A stretch of 20,427 nucleotides of DNA from Acidithiobacillus sp. (GTDB taxonomy: Bacteria; Pseudomonadota; Gammaproteobacteria; Acidithiobacillales; Acidithiobacillaceae), in NCBI GenBank assembly GCA_028065135.1, contig JAPTWR010000008.1, positions 1 through 20,427 of the forward strand. The letters are read 5' to 3'. The notes beneath the pieces are model-generated. The model saw only the letters and a program-made list of their open reading frames with translations, had not been told where the DNA came from and did not search any database. Both the position numbers and the translations under genes were made by a program. Below, one piece after another: positions 6,844-19,354 of the stretch. Numbering within the stretch: position 1 is the stretch's first letter; each line of letters begins with the position of its first letter.

Positions 6844-7511
6844 GCCTTGTCCTCCTCAGGAGTGTGCAGACGGCCTTGTTCCAGGTGAAAAACCGGTAGG
6901 CCGAGACGGTTGACTTGCGATTGATCATGGGTAGCCACCAGCACGGTCGTTCCGTGGTGATGGAAGTCGCGGAAAAGATCAAGAATCTCCGTACTCAGGG
7001 AGTTATCCAGATTGCCCGTCGGTTCGTCCGCAAGCAGAATTTCCGGAGTGTGGACGATGGCACGGGCAATGCCCACGCGCTGCTGCTCACCGCCAGACAG
7101 GACCGCGGGCAAATCTTGCGCCCGATCCCCCAGCCCCACCTTCTCCAGCGCCGCCCGTACCCGGCTTTGTATCTGCCGGCCAGTAAGGCCTCCCACCTGC
7201 AAGGTCAGCGCCACGTTGTTGAACACATCGCGATCCATCAGCAGCTTATGGTCCTGAAAGACGACACCGATCCGCCGCCGGTAGGCGGGAATATGACGGC
7301 GCCCGAGGGTGGAGACATCGACGCCATTGACCATCAGCGTGCCGCGACTGACATCCTCCAAACGCAGAAGCAGCTTGAGCAGCGTGCTTTTACCGGCGCC
7401 GGAAGGCCCGGTCAGCAGGGCCATCTCACCTTTACGCAAGTGCAGATTCACCTCGCGGAGGACGTGATGCCGTCCTGGGTAATGCTTGGTGACGTTGATA
7501 AACTCGATCAT
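6840..7511 (-). CDS. ftsE: cell division ATP-binding protein FtsE
   Basis: FtsE is the ABC-type ATPase of the FtsEX complex at the inner face of the membrane. The 223-aa protein carries Walker A GPSGAGKST (35-43), a Q-loop in VVFQDHKLL, the ABC signature LSGGEQQRV, Walker B ILLADEPTGNLD and the switch histidine in VATHD. Length and motifs are standard. It starts at ATG 7511, overlapping the ftsY stop as ATGA, and ends inside the ftsX GTG. Other small ABC ATPases such as LolD look similar, but the ftsY and ftsX neighbours decide the call. Confidence 0.96.
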   Translation of the reverse strand: MIEFINVTKHYPGRHHVLREVNLHLRKGEMALLTGPSGAGKSTLLKLLLRLEDVSRGTLMVNGVDVSTLGRRHIPAYRRRIGVVFQDHKLLMDRDVFNNVALTLQVGGLTGRQIQSRVRAALEKVGLGDRAQDLPAVLSGGEQQRVGIARAIVHTPEILLADEPTGNLDNSLSTEILDLFRDFHHHGTTVLVATHDQSQVNRLGLPVFHLEQGRLHTPEEDKA

Positions 7512-8572
7512 GACTTCGACTCCGCAAAAAGGGCATCGACAAAAGATTCGGGGTCAAAAGGACGTAGATCTTCGACCTGCTCACCAACACCGATATAGCG
7601 AATGGGAATGGGCACGGCCCTGGCAATGGCCGCCACCACGCCACCTTTGGCGGTGCCATCCAGCTTGGTGATGCAAATACCCGTCAACCCTATCGCATCG
7701 TGAAACTGACGCACCTGATTAAGGGCATTCTGGCCGGTGCCCGCGTCCAGCACCAGCCAGATCTGTTGTGGCGCCTCCGGGTCCTGTTTGCCAAGGACCC
7801 GCTTGATCTTCTTCAATTCTTCCATGAGATGACCCTGGGTATGAAGGCGTCCGGCGGTATCGGCGATGAGCAACTCGCTGCCGCGCGCGCGGGTCGTAGT
7901 CAGCGCATCAAAGATCACGGAAGCGCTGTCGGCGCCCGTCCCCTGCGCCACCACGGGCACCTGCACCCGTTTACCCCAGCCCTGTAACTGCTCCACGGCG
8001 GCGGCGCGGAAGGTGTCTCCGGCGGCGAGGACAATACCGAAACCCTCCGCCTTCCAGTGCGCAGCCAGCTTACCGATGGTGGTCGTTTTACCCGCGCCGT
8101 TGATACCCACCATGAGCAATACCTGGGAGCGCCCCTTCTCGGGCGACCAAGGTTGCGCGCGGGGACGCAGGATGTCGAGGAGTGACTCGCGCAACGCCGT
8201 CTGGAGCGCGTTGGGGTCCGTGAGTTCCTTGCGATGTACCCGCTCCGCCACGCTGTCCATGATTTCCCGGGTTGCAGCCGTGCCCAGATCAGCTTGCAGC
8301 AGTAAGGCTTCCAGGTCTTCCAGCAATTCCGCATCAATAACCTTTTTACCGCGTACCAGACGCCCCACGCCCTCGACCAATTGTTCCCGGCTTCGGGTCA
8401 GGCCTTGTCGAAGACGGGAGAAAAGCCCTTTTCCGGGTGTATCGGAAAGGGCTTCTGTCGGCATGGACTCTTCTGCTATAGCTGGCGCCACAACAATCGG
8501 AGAAATCACCCCTTCGGGTGACGTTTCCCCCGCGGGAAGGCTTTTGTTACGCTTGAACCAGTCGAACACCAT
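7508..8572 (-). CDS. ftsY: signal recognition particle receptor FtsY
   Basis: FtsY is the SRP receptor GTPase that docks ribosome-nascent chain complexes at the inner membrane. The NG domain is complete: helical N domain (about 55-140), G1 GINGAGKTT (156-164), DTFRAAA (186-192), G3 DTAGR (238-242) and G4 TKLDGTAKGG (302-311). The acidic A domain before it is short, about 50 residues, compared with nearly 200 in E. coli. The start is taken as ATG 8572 (354 aa). An in-frame TTG at 8584 would add four residues, but the GAGG motif lies only one base from it and 13 bases from the ATG. It is the first gene of the minus-strand operon. Confidence 0.96.
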   Translation of the reverse strand: MVFDWFKRNKSLPAGETSPEGVISPIVVAPAIAEESMPTEALSDTPGKGLFSRLRQGLTRSREQLVEGVGRLVRGKKVIDAELLEDLEALLLQADLGTAATREIMDSVAERVHRKELTDPNALQTALRESLLDILRPRAQPWSPEKGRSQVLLMVGINGAGKTTTIGKLAAHWKAEGFGIVLAAGDTFRAAAVEQLQGWGKRVQVPVVAQGTGADSASVIFDALTTTRARGSELLIADTAGRLHTQGHLMEELKKIKRVLGKQDPEAPQQIWLVLDAGTGQNALNQVRQFHDAIGLTGICITKLDGTAKGGVVAAIARAVPIPIRYIGVGEQVEDLRPFDPESFVDALFAESKS

Positions 8573-8608
8573 TGGGCTAAGCAAACCTCAGACACTATGA
8601 ATTTCTTC

Positions 8609-8637
8609 ATTATCCACCGAAGGGCGACATCGAACAA
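8609..8637 (-). promoter_or_regulatory. sigma70-type promoter for the ftsY-ftsE-ftsX-rpoH operon
   Basis: On the minus strand TTGTTC (8632-8637) is followed after exactly 17 bases by GATAAT (8609-8614). The -10 box matches five of six consensus positions and the -35 box four of six. Transcription would start near 8602, about 30 bases before the ftsY ATG. The site lies in the 122-base divergent gap between ftsY and rsmD. I see no equally good promoter for rsmD on the plus strand. Confidence 0.6.
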
Positions 8638-8694
8638 TGCGTGCAATGTCATACCGCGCCATGAGCGGCGTTTCTTGCCGCGGAATCGGCCCGT

Positions 8695-9256
8695 ATGAGC
8701 GTCTCTATTATTGCGGGTCGCCACCGCGGGCGACGGTTGCTCACCCCAGTCGGTCGTTCCCTGCGCCCTACACCGGGTGCGGTACGCGAGACGCTATTCA
8801 ACTGGCTGGGAGGACAGGTGGCCGGAGCACGGGTGCTGGATCTTTTTGCAGGTAGCGGTGCGCTGGGCCTGGAGGCCTGGTCACGCGGCGCGCGCGAAGT
8901 GGTCTTCGTCGAGAAAAACCCACAACACCGCCAACTCTTGTCCCGGAATCTGGCCGCCTGCGGCGTAGCGGCACAGCAGTTAGCTGGCACAGATGCATGG
9001 GGATACCTGCAACATTGCCCCCGACCCTTCGATATCATCTTTGCCGATCCGCCCTTCGATCAAGGCTGGCCTACGCGGATGGCCCCCATATTGTGGAATG
9101 GTCAGCAGATCGCTGCGGAAGGTTGGCTGTATCTGGAGACCTCCGCTGCAGAACGATGGGATGACGCCGCCATCCCCAACCATTGGCGCACTTATCGGCG
9201 CGGCCGCTGCGGCGATTCGCATCATACTCTCTATACCATTTTGCCGGAGCATCTCC

Positions 9257-9264
<8 letters not shown>
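8695..9264 (+). CDS. rsmD: 16S rRNA (guanine966-N2)-methyltransferase
   Basis: RsmD methylates G966 of 16S rRNA during 30S assembly using S-adenosylmethionine. The 189-aa protein starts with the family signature IIAGRHRGRRL, followed by RPTPGAVRETLFNWL (about 24-38). Motif I LDLFAGSGALGLEA is at 48-61, the acidic FVEKN at about 71-75 and the catalytic DPPF at 118-121. ATG 8695 has only a weak purine stretch upstream. The 3' end overlaps coaD by eight bases. rsmD-coaD pairing is common in bacteria and supports both calls. Confidence 0.95.
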
Positions 9265-12025
<2,761 letters not shown>

Positions 12026-12041
12026 GCTTACTCCCGACTGG

Positions 12042-12854
12042 TCAGCGCTGACAATGGGAACAATAGGTCGTCGCTCGGCCACTGATACGGATATCGTGTA
12101 ACAACGCCCCACACTGCGTACAGGGTTCCCCTTCTCGCCCATACACCGCAAGAGATAGTCGAAAATAGCCATTTCTGCCATCGGGCCGGGTAAAATCGCG
12201 CAGGGTCGTTCCGCCCTGGGCAATAGCTGCCTCCAGAATATCGCGCACTGCCTGCACCAGCTTCCCATAGCGCGGCAGAGCAACGCGCCCCGCGTGGCGG
12301 CGCGGATCGATACCCGCCGCGAACAAAGACTCATTGGCGTAAATATTGCCGACGCCGACGACGATATGGGCATCCATGAGAAAGGATTTAATCGGCACCT
12401 GTCGGTTTCGGCTCCGCAGATACAGGTATTCTTCCGTAAAATCAACGCCTAGCGGTTCCGGCCCCAGATGCCGGAGGAACGGATGCCGGTCGGGATCGGC
12501 AACCCAGCACACCGCGCCGAAACGGCGCGGGTCATGGAAGCGCAAGCACAGACCGTCGGTAAAGAGCAGATCGACATGATCATGTTTCTGCACCGGGGTG
12601 CTTTGCGGGAGGACGCGCAGGTGTCCGCTCATCCCCAGATGGATCAGGATCGCTCCCTGTTCCAGGTCGAGCAGAAGGTATTTGCCCCGTCGCCGGAGAT
12701 TGAGCAGGCGCTGCCCGGCCACCCGCCCGGCAAGATCGGCGTTCACCGGCAGACGCAGGCGACTATCCCGCACCACGGCACCCTCCAGACGCTGTCCCAG
12801 CAGATGGGGGGCGATACCCAGACGGGTGACCTCGACTTCAGGCAATTCGGGCAT
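12042..12854 (-). CDS. mutM: formamidopyrimidine-DNA glycosylase (Fpg)
   Basis: MutM excises 8-oxoguanine and formamidopyrimidines and nicks the abasic site. The 270-aa sequence begins MPELPEVE, giving the catalytic N-terminal Pro2 and Glu3 after Met removal. Lys58 (RRGKYLL) corresponds to the conserved Lys57 of E. coli. HLGMSGHLRV is at 72-81. The C-terminal zinc finger is complete (Cys245, Cys248, Cys265, Cys268) with the conserved Arg260. The start is two bases after the prmC stop, so the two are probably coupled. Endonuclease VIII (Nei) has a similar fold, but PELPEVE and the length favour MutM. Confidence 0.97.
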   Translation of the reverse strand: MPELPEVEVTRLGIAPHLLGQRLEGAVVRDSRLRLPVNADLAGRVAGQRLLNLRRRGKYLLLDLEQGAILIHLGMSGHLRVLPQSTPVQKHDHVDLLFTDGLCLRFHDPRRFGAVCWVADPDRHPFLRHLGPEPLGVDFTEEYLYLRSRNRQVPIKSFLMDAHIVVGVGNIYANESLFAAGIDPRRHAGRVALPRYGKLVQAVRDILEAAIAQGGTTLRDFTRPDGRNGYFRLSLAVYGREGEPCTQCGALLHDIRISGRATTYCSHCQR

Positions 12855-12856
12855 GG

Positions 12857-13723
12857 TTAATTCCTTGTTCCGCTGCTCACGCGTTCGCGTCCGGCCAGAT
12901 CGCGGCAGGTTTGCACCGCACCGAAACCAGCGTTGTTGAGCAGGCCGCGCACCGCCTTCCCCTGATCAGGGCCATGCTCCAGCAATAGCACGCCCTGCAA
13001 CGAAAGTCGCTCATACGCACCGGCAATGATGCGTTCCAGGCACTCCAAACCGCTGGGACCGGCCACCAGGGCTTCCCAAGGCTCATGACGCAAATCAGGA
13101 AGGTGTGAATCGTTATCGGCCAGATAAGGGGGATTGGCCACAATCCGATTAAACCGCAAGGCGTTATCCAGTGGTGCGTACCAGTCACCCTCCAGCCAGT
13201 GCACCTGCGGCGCCAGAAGCGCGCCATTGGCGCGCGCGACCTGTAACGCCGCCGGGCTGCGCTCCACGGCCCAGACCTCCGCCAGCGGTCGCGCCTGGGC
13301 AATGGCCAATGCAATGGCCCCGGAGCCTGTACCAAGATCAAGCACCCGCGCCGCGTCATTCTCTGCCAACCCCTCAAGGGCCAGAGTCACCAAGGTCTCG
13401 GTATCCGGGCGAGGGATCAGCACCGCGGGAGCCACGCACAGATCCAGTCCGTAGAATGACCACTCGCCTAAGCAGTAGGCCAAGGGCACGCCTGCGAGGC
13501 GCTGCGTGAGTAATACGGTAATCCGGGCCTCCTCCTCTGCGGAAATTGGCATCAACGCATCACGCAGTAGCGCCGCTCCATCCAGTCCCAGAGCGGCGGC
13601 CAACAACCAGCGTGTTTCCTGCTCTGGCTGATCACTCAATGCGCGCAGTTGGTCGCGCAGAGCATACTGCCAGTCACGCAGACTGCGTGATGGATTGTGC
13701 GTTACGCCCGAATCAGAGGTCAT
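12857..13723 (-). CDS. prmC: peptide chain release factor N5-glutamine methyltransferase
   Basis: PrmC methylates the glutamine of the GGQ motif in release factors RF1 and RF2. The 288-aa protein has an N-terminal helical substrate-binding domain (about 15-75), the segment LIPRPDTE (102-109), the SAM-binding motif DLGTGSG (129-135) and the catalytic NPPY (197-200). It sits directly after prfA, whose product is its substrate, overlapping it by 11 bases. The start is taken as ATG 13723. A GTG one codon earlier (13726) is equally possible, as the binding site is weak. Confidence 0.95.
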   Translation of the reverse strand: MTSDSGVTHNPSRSLRDWQYALRDQLRALSDQPEQETRWLLAAALGLDGAALLRDALMPISAEEEARITVLLTQRLAGVPLAYCLGEWSFYGLDLCVAPAVLIPRPDTETLVTLALEGLAENDAARVLDLGTGSGAIALAIAQARPLAEVWAVERSPAALQVARANGALLAPQVHWLEGDWYAPLDNALRFNRIVANPPYLADNDSHLPDLRHEPWEALVAGPSGLECLERIIAGAYERLSLQGVLLLEHGPDQGKAVRGLLNNAGFGAVQTCRDLAGRERVSSGTRN

Positions 13724-14810
13724 CACCCAGATGCTGCAGGAGATCGGCCTGATATTCTTTGATCAGCGGTTCGATAACGGCGTCAAGATCTCCCGCCAGC
13801 ACCGCCTCCAGCCGATACAGCGTAAGATTGATACGATGATCGGTGATTCGCCCCTGCGGAAAGTTGTAGGTACGGATACGCTCGGAGCGATCTCCGGAAC
13901 CCACCAGCAGGCGCCGGGTCTGCGCCGCCGCACTTTGCTGCTTCTCCTGCTCTTGTTCCAGCAGACGCGCCTGCAACAGTGCCATGGCTCGCGCCCGGTT
14001 TTTGTGCTGGGAACGGTCTTCCTGACAGGTCACCACCAAACCGGAGGGAATATGAGTGATGCGGATAGCGGAGTCGGTCTTATTGATGTGCTGCCCGCCC
14101 GCACCACTGGCCCGGTAGGTATCAACGCGCAAGTCGGCGGGATTGATGGTGATCTCGCTCACCGTATCCACCTCGGGCAGCACTGCTACCGTACAGGCGG
14201 AGGTATGGATACGGCCCTGCGCCTCGGTCTCCGGCACCCGCTGCACCCGATGCCCGCCCGACTCGAATTTCAGACGGGAATAAGCGCCGCGGCCGCTGAT
14301 TTCCAGAACGATTTCTTTGTAACCACCACGTTCCGAATCAGAGGCGGAAAGGATAACCACGGCAAAACCTTTATTCTCCGCATAGCGGGTATACATCCGG
14401 GCCAGCACTCCCGCAAAAAGTGCTGCCTCCTCACCACCAGTCCCCGCCCGTATCTCCACAAAGACATTACGATCATCATTGGGGTCCTTGGGCAGCAAGC
14501 GCACCCGCAGGGACTCTTCGAGCTGATCAAGTTCAGCCTGTGCCGCCGCCACTTCTTCACTGGCCATGGCACGCAGTTCCGCATCCCGCTCGTCCATCAT
14601 CATGCGCTCGGCGTCATCTCGATCCTGCCGCCGCTGCTCATGACGACGCAGCAGGTCCAGCACCGGGGCGATTTCTCCCAACTCTTTGGAAAGACTTTGA
14701 AAACGCTGCGCATCGCTCGCCACATTCGGGTGCGCCAGCAACTGACTTAATTCATCAAAGCGAAAGGCCAACTGCTCCAGTTGGCCTTGCAAACGCGGGC
14801 TGAGACTCAT
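13713..14810 (-). CDS. prfA: peptide chain release factor 1
   Basis: RF1 ends translation at UAA and UAG codons. The 365-aa protein has the GGQ motif at 238-240 (GAGGQHINK) and the stop-codon-reading tripeptide of the P-x-T type as PET (193-195, in [14 protein letters not shown]). RF2 would carry S-P-F at this place, so the call is RF1. [19 protein letters not shown] sequence is at about 118-132. The start ATG 14810 overlaps the hemA stop as ATGA. An in-frame extension to 14882 lies inside hemA and is rejected. The hemA-prfA-prmC order matches E. coli. Confidence 0.96.
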   Translation of the reverse strand: MSLSPRLQGQLEQLAFRFDELSQLLAHPNVASDAQRFQSLSKELGEIAPVLDLLRRHEQRRQDRDDAERMMMDERDAELRAMASEEVAAAQAELDQLEESLRVRLLPKDPNDDRNVFVEIRAGTGGEEAALFAGVLARMYTRYAENKGFAVVILSASDSERGGYKEIVLEISGRGAYSRLKFESGGHRVQRVPETEAQGRIHTSACTVAVLPEVDTVSEITINPADLRVDTYRASGAGGQHINKTDSAIRITHIPSGLVVTCQEDRSQHKNRARAMALLQARLLEQEQEKQQSAAAQTRRLLVGSGDRSERIRTYNFPQGRITDHRINLTLYRLEAVLAGDLDAVIEPLIKEYQADLLQHLGDDL

Positions 14811-16138
14811 CCTTCGGCGTCGCTGAGATGAAAGAGGATATCGAGTGCCGCGACAAGACTTTCGTTGGTCGCATCCTGACAAGGCTGGCGAAGGGTTGCA
14901 ATGGGATCGTGAAGGACTTTATTCATCAACGCCTTGGAAAAGGCATCCAAGACTGCGAAGGGATCCTGCCCCTGATTCAGGTAATGCGTAAAGCGCTGCA
15001 GCTCTTCCTGGCGCCGCTCCTCCACATGATCACGCAGGCGACGAATGGCAGGCACCACATCCAGGCTTTCCCGCCACTGCTGGAACTCAGCGACCTCATC
15101 GGCGATGATCAGCTCTGCTACCGCCGCCGCCTCGCGGCGTGCGCGCATGCCTGCCTGCGCGATATCATTCAGATCGTCCAGTGTGTAGAGAAAACATTGC
15201 TCAACGCCTTCCACTTCCGAGGCGATATCCCGGGGTACGGCGAGATCCACCAGCATCAGATCTCTCTGCGCCCGCCGTAGCATAGCCGCGGAGACTGTCT
15301 CCAGCGTGAGTATGGGCAACAGACTCGCCGTGCAACTCACCACCACATCGGCGTCATGCAGGAGCTCCGGGATGGCCTCCAGTGCATGGGCATTGCCAGT
15401 AAATTTCTCGGCCAACTGCTGGCCGCGTTCCGCGCTGCGATTGGCTACGGCAAAACTCCCCACCCCATGCTCGCGCAGATGAGTCGCCACCAGTTCGATG
15501 GTATCCCCGGCGCCGATCAGCAACACCGACTTGCCTTCCAGGCTACCCAGCAACTGCTTGGCCAAGCTCACGGCAGCATAGGCCACACTGACCGGGGCTG
15601 AACCGATGGCCGTCTCCGACCGCACCCGCTTCGCCACGCGGAAAGCCCAATGCAACAGGCGATTCAGCACCGGCCCGGCGGCACCACTATCCGCAGCAGC
15701 CTGATAGGCATCCTTGACCTGACCAAGGATCTGCGGCTCACCGATGATCATGGAATCCAACCCGCAGGCCACGCGAAACAGATGGCGCACGGTCTCCGCA
15801 TCACTGGAGTAATAAATATGCCCATCCAGCAATCGCGGGTCCACGCCGTGAAAGTGACAGAGCCAATCTTGCAAGGCTTGGCGATGGTAGCCCTGCCCGC
15901 CGTGGACATAAATTTCCGTGCGGTTACAGGTCGATACGATCAGGGTTTCCCTGGCCAACCCTTGCTCCAGCAAGTAGCGATAGGCCGCAACAAGGTTCTC
16001 CGGAGAAAAAGCGACTTTTTCCCGAACCGCGATAGGGGCAGTATGATGACTTAGACCAAGGCAGAAAATAGCAGCGACCGTCCCTGCAGAGCGACGATGA
16101 AGGGGCTGAATTGTCGCCGACACCGGACAGGATTGCAA
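14807..16138 (-). CDS. hemA: glutamyl-tRNA reductase
   Basis: HemA reduces glutamyl-tRNA(Glu) to glutamate-1-semialdehyde, the first committed step of tetrapyrrole synthesis in bacteria using the C5 route. [17 protein letters not shown] is at about 28-44, the catalytic cysteine is Cys71 (STCNRTE; Cys50 in E. coli), [16 protein letters not shown] follows, and the NADPH-binding domain shows LLIGAGDT. The C-terminal dimerisation helices are present. The frame has no ATG near the conserved N-terminus. The choice is TTG 16138 (443 aa, AGGGA six bases upstream), GTG 16123, or possibly an ATT codon just before FCLGLS. About 21 residues exceed E. coli HemA. It heads the minus-strand cluster. Confidence 0.94.
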   Translation of the reverse strand: MQSCPVSATIQPLHRRSAGTVAAIFCLGLSHHTAPIAVREKVAFSPENLVAAYRYLLEQGLARETLIVSTCNRTEIYVHGGQGYHRQALQDWLCHFHGVDPRLLDGHIYYSSDAETVRHLFRVACGLDSMIIGEPQILGQVKDAYQAAADSGAAGPVLNRLLHWAFRVAKRVRSETAIGSAPVSVAYAAVSLAKQLLGSLEGKSVLLIGAGDTIELVATHLREHGVGSFAVANRSAERGQQLAEKFTGNAHALEAIPELLHDADVVVSCTASLLPILTLETVSAAMLRRAQRDLMLVDLAVPRDIASEVEGVEQCFLYTLDDLNDIAQAGMRARREAAAVAELIIADEVAEFQQWRESLDVVPAIRRLRDHVEERRQEELQRFTHYLNQGQDPFAVLDAFSKALMNKVLHDPIATLRQPCQDATNESLVAALDILFHLSDAEG

Positions 16139-16193
16139 GCCAGGTCCCTAGCGGTTATTGTGCTTGCTGGCAAAAAATGCGGGGAATGGGTAG
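16139..16193. promoter_or_regulatory. divergent promoter region between hemA and the TPR gene
   Basis: These 55 bases separate two divergent gene clusters and should hold promoters for both, unless they lie inside the coding regions. I see an A/T-rich stretch (CAAAAAAT, 16171-16178), a short palindrome TTGCTGGCAA (16164-16173) and GGGGA (16181-16185), a plausible binding site for the plus-strand gene. No -35/-10 pair on either strand is good enough to call. Confidence 0.4.
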
Positions 16194-17855
16194 ATGAGGA
16201 GCAGGCTTGGGGGCATCGTGGCAGGTATTGTACTCAGCCTCGCCGCCGGAGGTGCAGCCGCCGACCCCGCCTCGGATGGCATGACCGGGGAGCAGCTCTA
16301 TTATCTGTTAGTAGCCGAATTCGCCACCGTGCAACGGGAGCCACAACTGGCCATTCCAGCTTGGCGGGAAGCCGCCAAACTGGCGCCAGAAGCCAATGTC
16401 CTCGGGCGCGCCACACAGATCACCGCGCAATTCGGCGATTTTCCAGGTGCTCTGCAACTTGCCAAACGCTGGCGCGAGACCGCTCCGGGGAACGCCCAAG
16501 CAGATCAGTTTGAAGCCGCGCTGCTCCTCACCACAGGTCAGGATGAGCAAGCCATTCAGTTACTACAGGCCACGCTTGCCCGCTTTCCCAACAACCCGAA
16601 GGTCACCTTGCAACTCGCTGAATTACTGGTGGCCCACGGACGCAGCGGTGAGGCGCGACGATTGTTGAGTGCGCTAGCCGACAAAGACCCGCAATCCGCA
16701 GCCGCCTATTATGCGCTCGGACGTATCGATCTCGATGAAAAACAACCAGAACACGCCATCCCCTGGCTGGTGAAAGCGCTCAGTCTCCGTCCGGACTGGC
16801 AGGAAGCCGCCATCAGTTTCGCCGAAGCACAGCAAGCCACCCAAGGCACTACCGCCGCTTTGCACAGCATTCAAAGTTTCACGGCCAGCCACCCGGAAGC
16901 CACGCTCGCCCGTCTATATCTGGCTGCGCTCTACCTCAAAATGGGTGGCCTGACACAGGCCTATCGCCTCTACCAGAACATGGCACGACAAAACCCCGAT
17001 GACCCCGATATCATCCTTTCTCTCGGCCTTATGGACGTCGAGCGCGGCAACTGGAAAAATGCGGAAGCCGCTTTGCAGCGCGCCCGCGAATTGGCGCCCC
17101 AGTCCCCCGCCCCACTCTACTATCTGGGGCGCCTCTACGAGGCACAGAATCGTTGGGCCGAAGCATTGCAATGGTACCAGCGCATTCATCCCGGTCCTCT
17201 GTATTCTGAGGCAGAGCTGCGCAGCGCGCGCGTGGAATATCTGTTGGGGCACCACGACAAAACCATCAAAAAACTGCGGGCCCTGGCGGCCGCGCGCCCG
17301 CATGAGGCACAGATTCCGCTGCTGGAAGCAAACCTGCTGCAAGACAGCGGCCATCTTCACCAAGCCCTACAGGTAGTCAGGCAGGCCTTGCAGCGCATGC
17401 CCAACCAACCTGGGCTCTGGTACGCGCAAGGCGCCATCTATGAGCAATTGAAAGATTATCCGGCCATGGAAAAAGCCATGCGTACAGTTATCCGCCTCGC
17501 ACCGGATCATGCACAAGCCTACAACTTCATTGGCTACAGCTTGGTCGAACGGCACAGCAACCTGGTCGAAGCACAAAAGCTACTGAGCAAGGCATTGAGC
17601 CTGAGTCCTGACAACCCCGAGATTCTGGATAGTATCGGCTGGCTGCGGCACGTGCGGGGCGACAACCTCCAGGCTCTGGAGTATCTGCAGAAGGCTCATA
17701 CGGCCTTACCTGACAATGCCGCGGTGAGCGCACACCTCGGGCAAGTTCTCTGGTCACTAGGGCGCCACACAGATGCCCGGCAGGTCTGGCAAAGTGCGCT
17801 GCAAAAACACCCGGACGATGCCACCCTCAAAAGCAATCTGGCCCGCCAGCCATGA
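16194..17855 (+). CDS. secreted tetratricopeptide-repeat protein
   Basis: The 553-aa product has a typical Sec signal peptide (residues 1 to about 23, with cleavage near GGAAA/DP) and is otherwise a solenoid of TPR-like helix pairs from about residue 35 to the end. Recognisable units include AAYYALGRIDLDEKQPEHAI, APLYYLGRLYEAQNRWAEAL and PEILDSIGWLRHVRGDNLQA. No lipobox cysteine is present, so it is probably periplasmic rather than lipid-anchored. TPR proteins are scaffolds; the partner is unknown. Location directly before lolB, with an ATGA overlap, is seen in other proteobacteria and hints at an envelope role. The start ATG 16194 has GGGGA eight bases upstream. Confidence 0.85.
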   Translation: MRSRLGGIVAGIVLSLAAGGAAADPASDGMTGEQLYYLLVAEFATVQREPQLAIPAWREAAKLAPEANVLGRATQITAQFGDFPGALQLAKRWRETAPGNAQADQFEAALLLTTGQDEQAIQLLQATLARFPNNPKVTLQLAELLVAHGRSGEARRLLSALADKDPQSAAAYYALGRIDLDEKQPEHAIPWLVKALSLRPDWQEAAISFAEAQQATQGTTAALHSIQSFTASHPEATLARLYLAALYLKMGGLTQAYRLYQNMARQNPDDPDIILSLGLMDVERGNWKNAEAALQRARELAPQSPAPLYYLGRLYEAQNRWAEALQWYQRIHPGPLYSEAELRSARVEYLLGHHDKTIKKLRALAAARPHEAQIPLLEANLLQDSGHLHQALQVVRQALQRMPNQPGLWYAQGAIYEQLKDYPAMEKAMRTVIRLAPDHAQAYNFIGYSLVERHSNLVEAQKLLSKALSLSPDNPEILDSIGWLRHVRGDNLQALEYLQKAHTALPDNAAVSAHLGQVLWSLGRHTDARQVWQSALQKHPDDATLKSNLARQP

Positions 17856-18508
17856 TGATTCCCTATCCCAGAGCATCCGTCCGGCGCCCTGCACGAAGGC
17901 CGCTCCACACACTGGCCGCACTCCTGCTCACCGGCGTATTATCCGCCTGTGCCACCACGCCCCCCATCCAACCGTCCGCTCACATCATCCTGTCAACGAC
18001 CGAGAGAAATCAGGTCGTCGCCAGTCTAAAATATTGGCAAGCCAGCGGACAGGCCGCTCTCAGCACACCGAAAACGAGCAAAGATTTCGGATTCCGCTGG
18101 AAGCAATCCCCCCAACACCAGGAACTTTCCATCTATGACCCTCTCGGCCGTACGGTCGCGCGCATCGAAGTCGACCCGCAAGGCGCGCATCTGCAACTGG
18201 CCAATGGCGCGACACGACAAGCAAACAACCTGGATACCCTCCTCGCACTGGTCCTCCACGTCGAACTACCCGCGAGTGAATTGCCAGACTGGATGCTTGG
18301 CCTGCACAGCGCGGCGGTAACTGAACGGCAGAATTCAGCCGGCCTGCCCACCGTACTCCACAGCGGCCCCTGGCAAATCCACTATCTCCAATATGCGCCA
18401 GTAGGCGGCCTGAGCATGCCCAAACTGCTCCAAGCCATGGGTCCGGCGGGCATCACCCTACGCCTTGCCATCACCCAGTGGCGTATGGGAGGCCACAACG
18501 CCCCATGA
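17852..18508 (+). CDS. lolB: outer-membrane lipoprotein receptor LolB
   Basis: LolB accepts lipoproteins from the periplasmic carrier LolA and inserts them into the outer membrane. The 218-aa protein has an arginine-rich start, a hydrophobic stretch and a lipobox LSAC with Cys33 followed by Ala, compatible with sorting to the outer membrane. Family-like segments include YWQASGQAAL (about 50-59) and FRWKQSPQHQELSIYDPLGRTVARIE (about 69-94, a LolB-typical beta region). Sequence conservation of LolB is low, so the ispE-prs context carries part of the weight. Start ATG 17852 overlaps the TPR gene stop (ATGA); a second ATG follows directly. Its stop overlaps ispE. Confidence 0.88.
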   Translation: MMIPYPRASVRRPARRPLHTLAALLLTGVLSACATTPPIQPSAHIILSTTERNQVVASLKYWQASGQAALSTPKTSKDFGFRWKQSPQHQELSIYDPLGRTVARIEVDPQGAHLQLANGATRQANNLDTLLALVLHVELPASELPDWMLGLHSAAVTERQNSAGLPTVLHSGPWQIHYLQYAPVGGLSMPKLLQAMGPAGITLRLAITQWRMGGHNAP

Positions 18509-19350
18509 GCGAAAATTATCCCGCACCCGCGAAGCTGAATCTGATGCTTCGCGTTATCGACCAGCGCAGCGACGGTTATCACGAGTTGCAGACCGTATTT
18601 CAGTTTATCGATCTGGCTGACCAACTCCAGTTTGACTCGCGCCCCGCCGGGCGATTTTCCCGCAGCGGCGGACCAGAAGGCGTGCCGGAAGCGAACGATC
18701 TGAGTATCCGCGCCGCGAAATGTCTGGCCGATGTCGGCGGTGTCCATGAAGGAGTCCATATTCACATCGACAAATTTCTGCCCATGGGCGGGGGTATCGG
18801 CGGAGGTTCCTCGGATGCCGCCACCACCCTCATCGTGCTCAATCGGCTGTGGCGTACCGGTCTACGCCGCGAAGAACTCATGGAAATTGGCGCCGGCCTC
18901 GGTGCTGACGTTCCTGTATTTATTTTCGGACGCGGTGCCTGGGCGGAGGGTCTGGGCGAGCGTTTGCAAGCGCTCGACGCCCTCCCGGAAAGTCACTATG
19001 TGCTGCTGCACCCGCAGGTGTCCGTAAGTACACGGGAGATTTTCACCGCCCCTGAATTGACACGGCATCACGTGCCCAGCACAATAGGCGCGTTTCTCGG
19101 CGGGGCGACGGAAAACACCTTGGAACCTACGGTGTGCGCCCGCTACCCAGAAGTCGAACATGGTACGCGCTGGCTAAAAAATCAGGGCGTGCACGATGTT
19201 CGTTTGACGGGTAGCGGCGCCTGTGTTTTCGGGTTGGTAGCGGATAATATTTCCGCACAACAAATTGCTGCGCGGGTGCCTGCCCCCTGGCGCGCATGGT
19301 CCGTGCGTGGATGCAACAGGCATCCACTGTACGATCTTGCCGAGCAATGA
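18505..19350 (+). CDS. ispE: 4-diphosphocytidyl-2-C-methyl-D-erythritol kinase
   Basis: IspE phosphorylates CDP-methylerythritol in the non-mevalonate (MEP) isoprenoid pathway. The 281-aa GHMP-family kinase has PAPAKLNLML (6-15) with catalytic Lys10, RSDGYHELQT (21-30), the ATP-binding glycine-rich motif PMGGGIGGGSSDAA (93-106), GADVPVF with the catalytic Asp135 and the C-terminal LTGSGACVFG. The start ATG 18505 overlaps the lolB stop (ATGA). Four bases after its stop the tRNA-Gln begins, so the tRNA is probably cut from the same transcript. Confidence 0.96.
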   Translation: MSENYPAPAKLNLMLRVIDQRSDGYHELQTVFQFIDLADQLQFDSRPAGRFSRSGGPEGVPEANDLSIRAAKCLADVGGVHEGVHIHIDKFLPMGGGIGGGSSDAATTLIVLNRLWRTGLRREELMEIGAGLGADVPVFIFGRGAWAEGLGERLQALDALPESHYVLLHPQVSVSTREIFTAPELTRHHVPSTIGAFLGGATENTLEPTVCARYPEVEHGTRWLKNQGVHDVRLTGSGACVFGLVADNISAQQIAARVPAPWRAWSVRGCNRHPLYDLAEQ

Positions 19351-19354
19351 TTAT

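Noticed and set aside
8993..9256. N-terminal extension of coaD
   Set aside because: It is a shadow of rsmD; CoaD of normal length starts at 9257.
12026..12445. 140-codon extension of the dynamin-like protein into mutM
   Set aside because: It overlaps mutM in a different frame, while ATG 12025 has a good binding site at correct spacing.
13695..14750. 351-codon open frame on the plus strand opposite prfA
   Set aside because: Fully antisense to a clear RF1 gene, low-complexity composition and no family resemblance.
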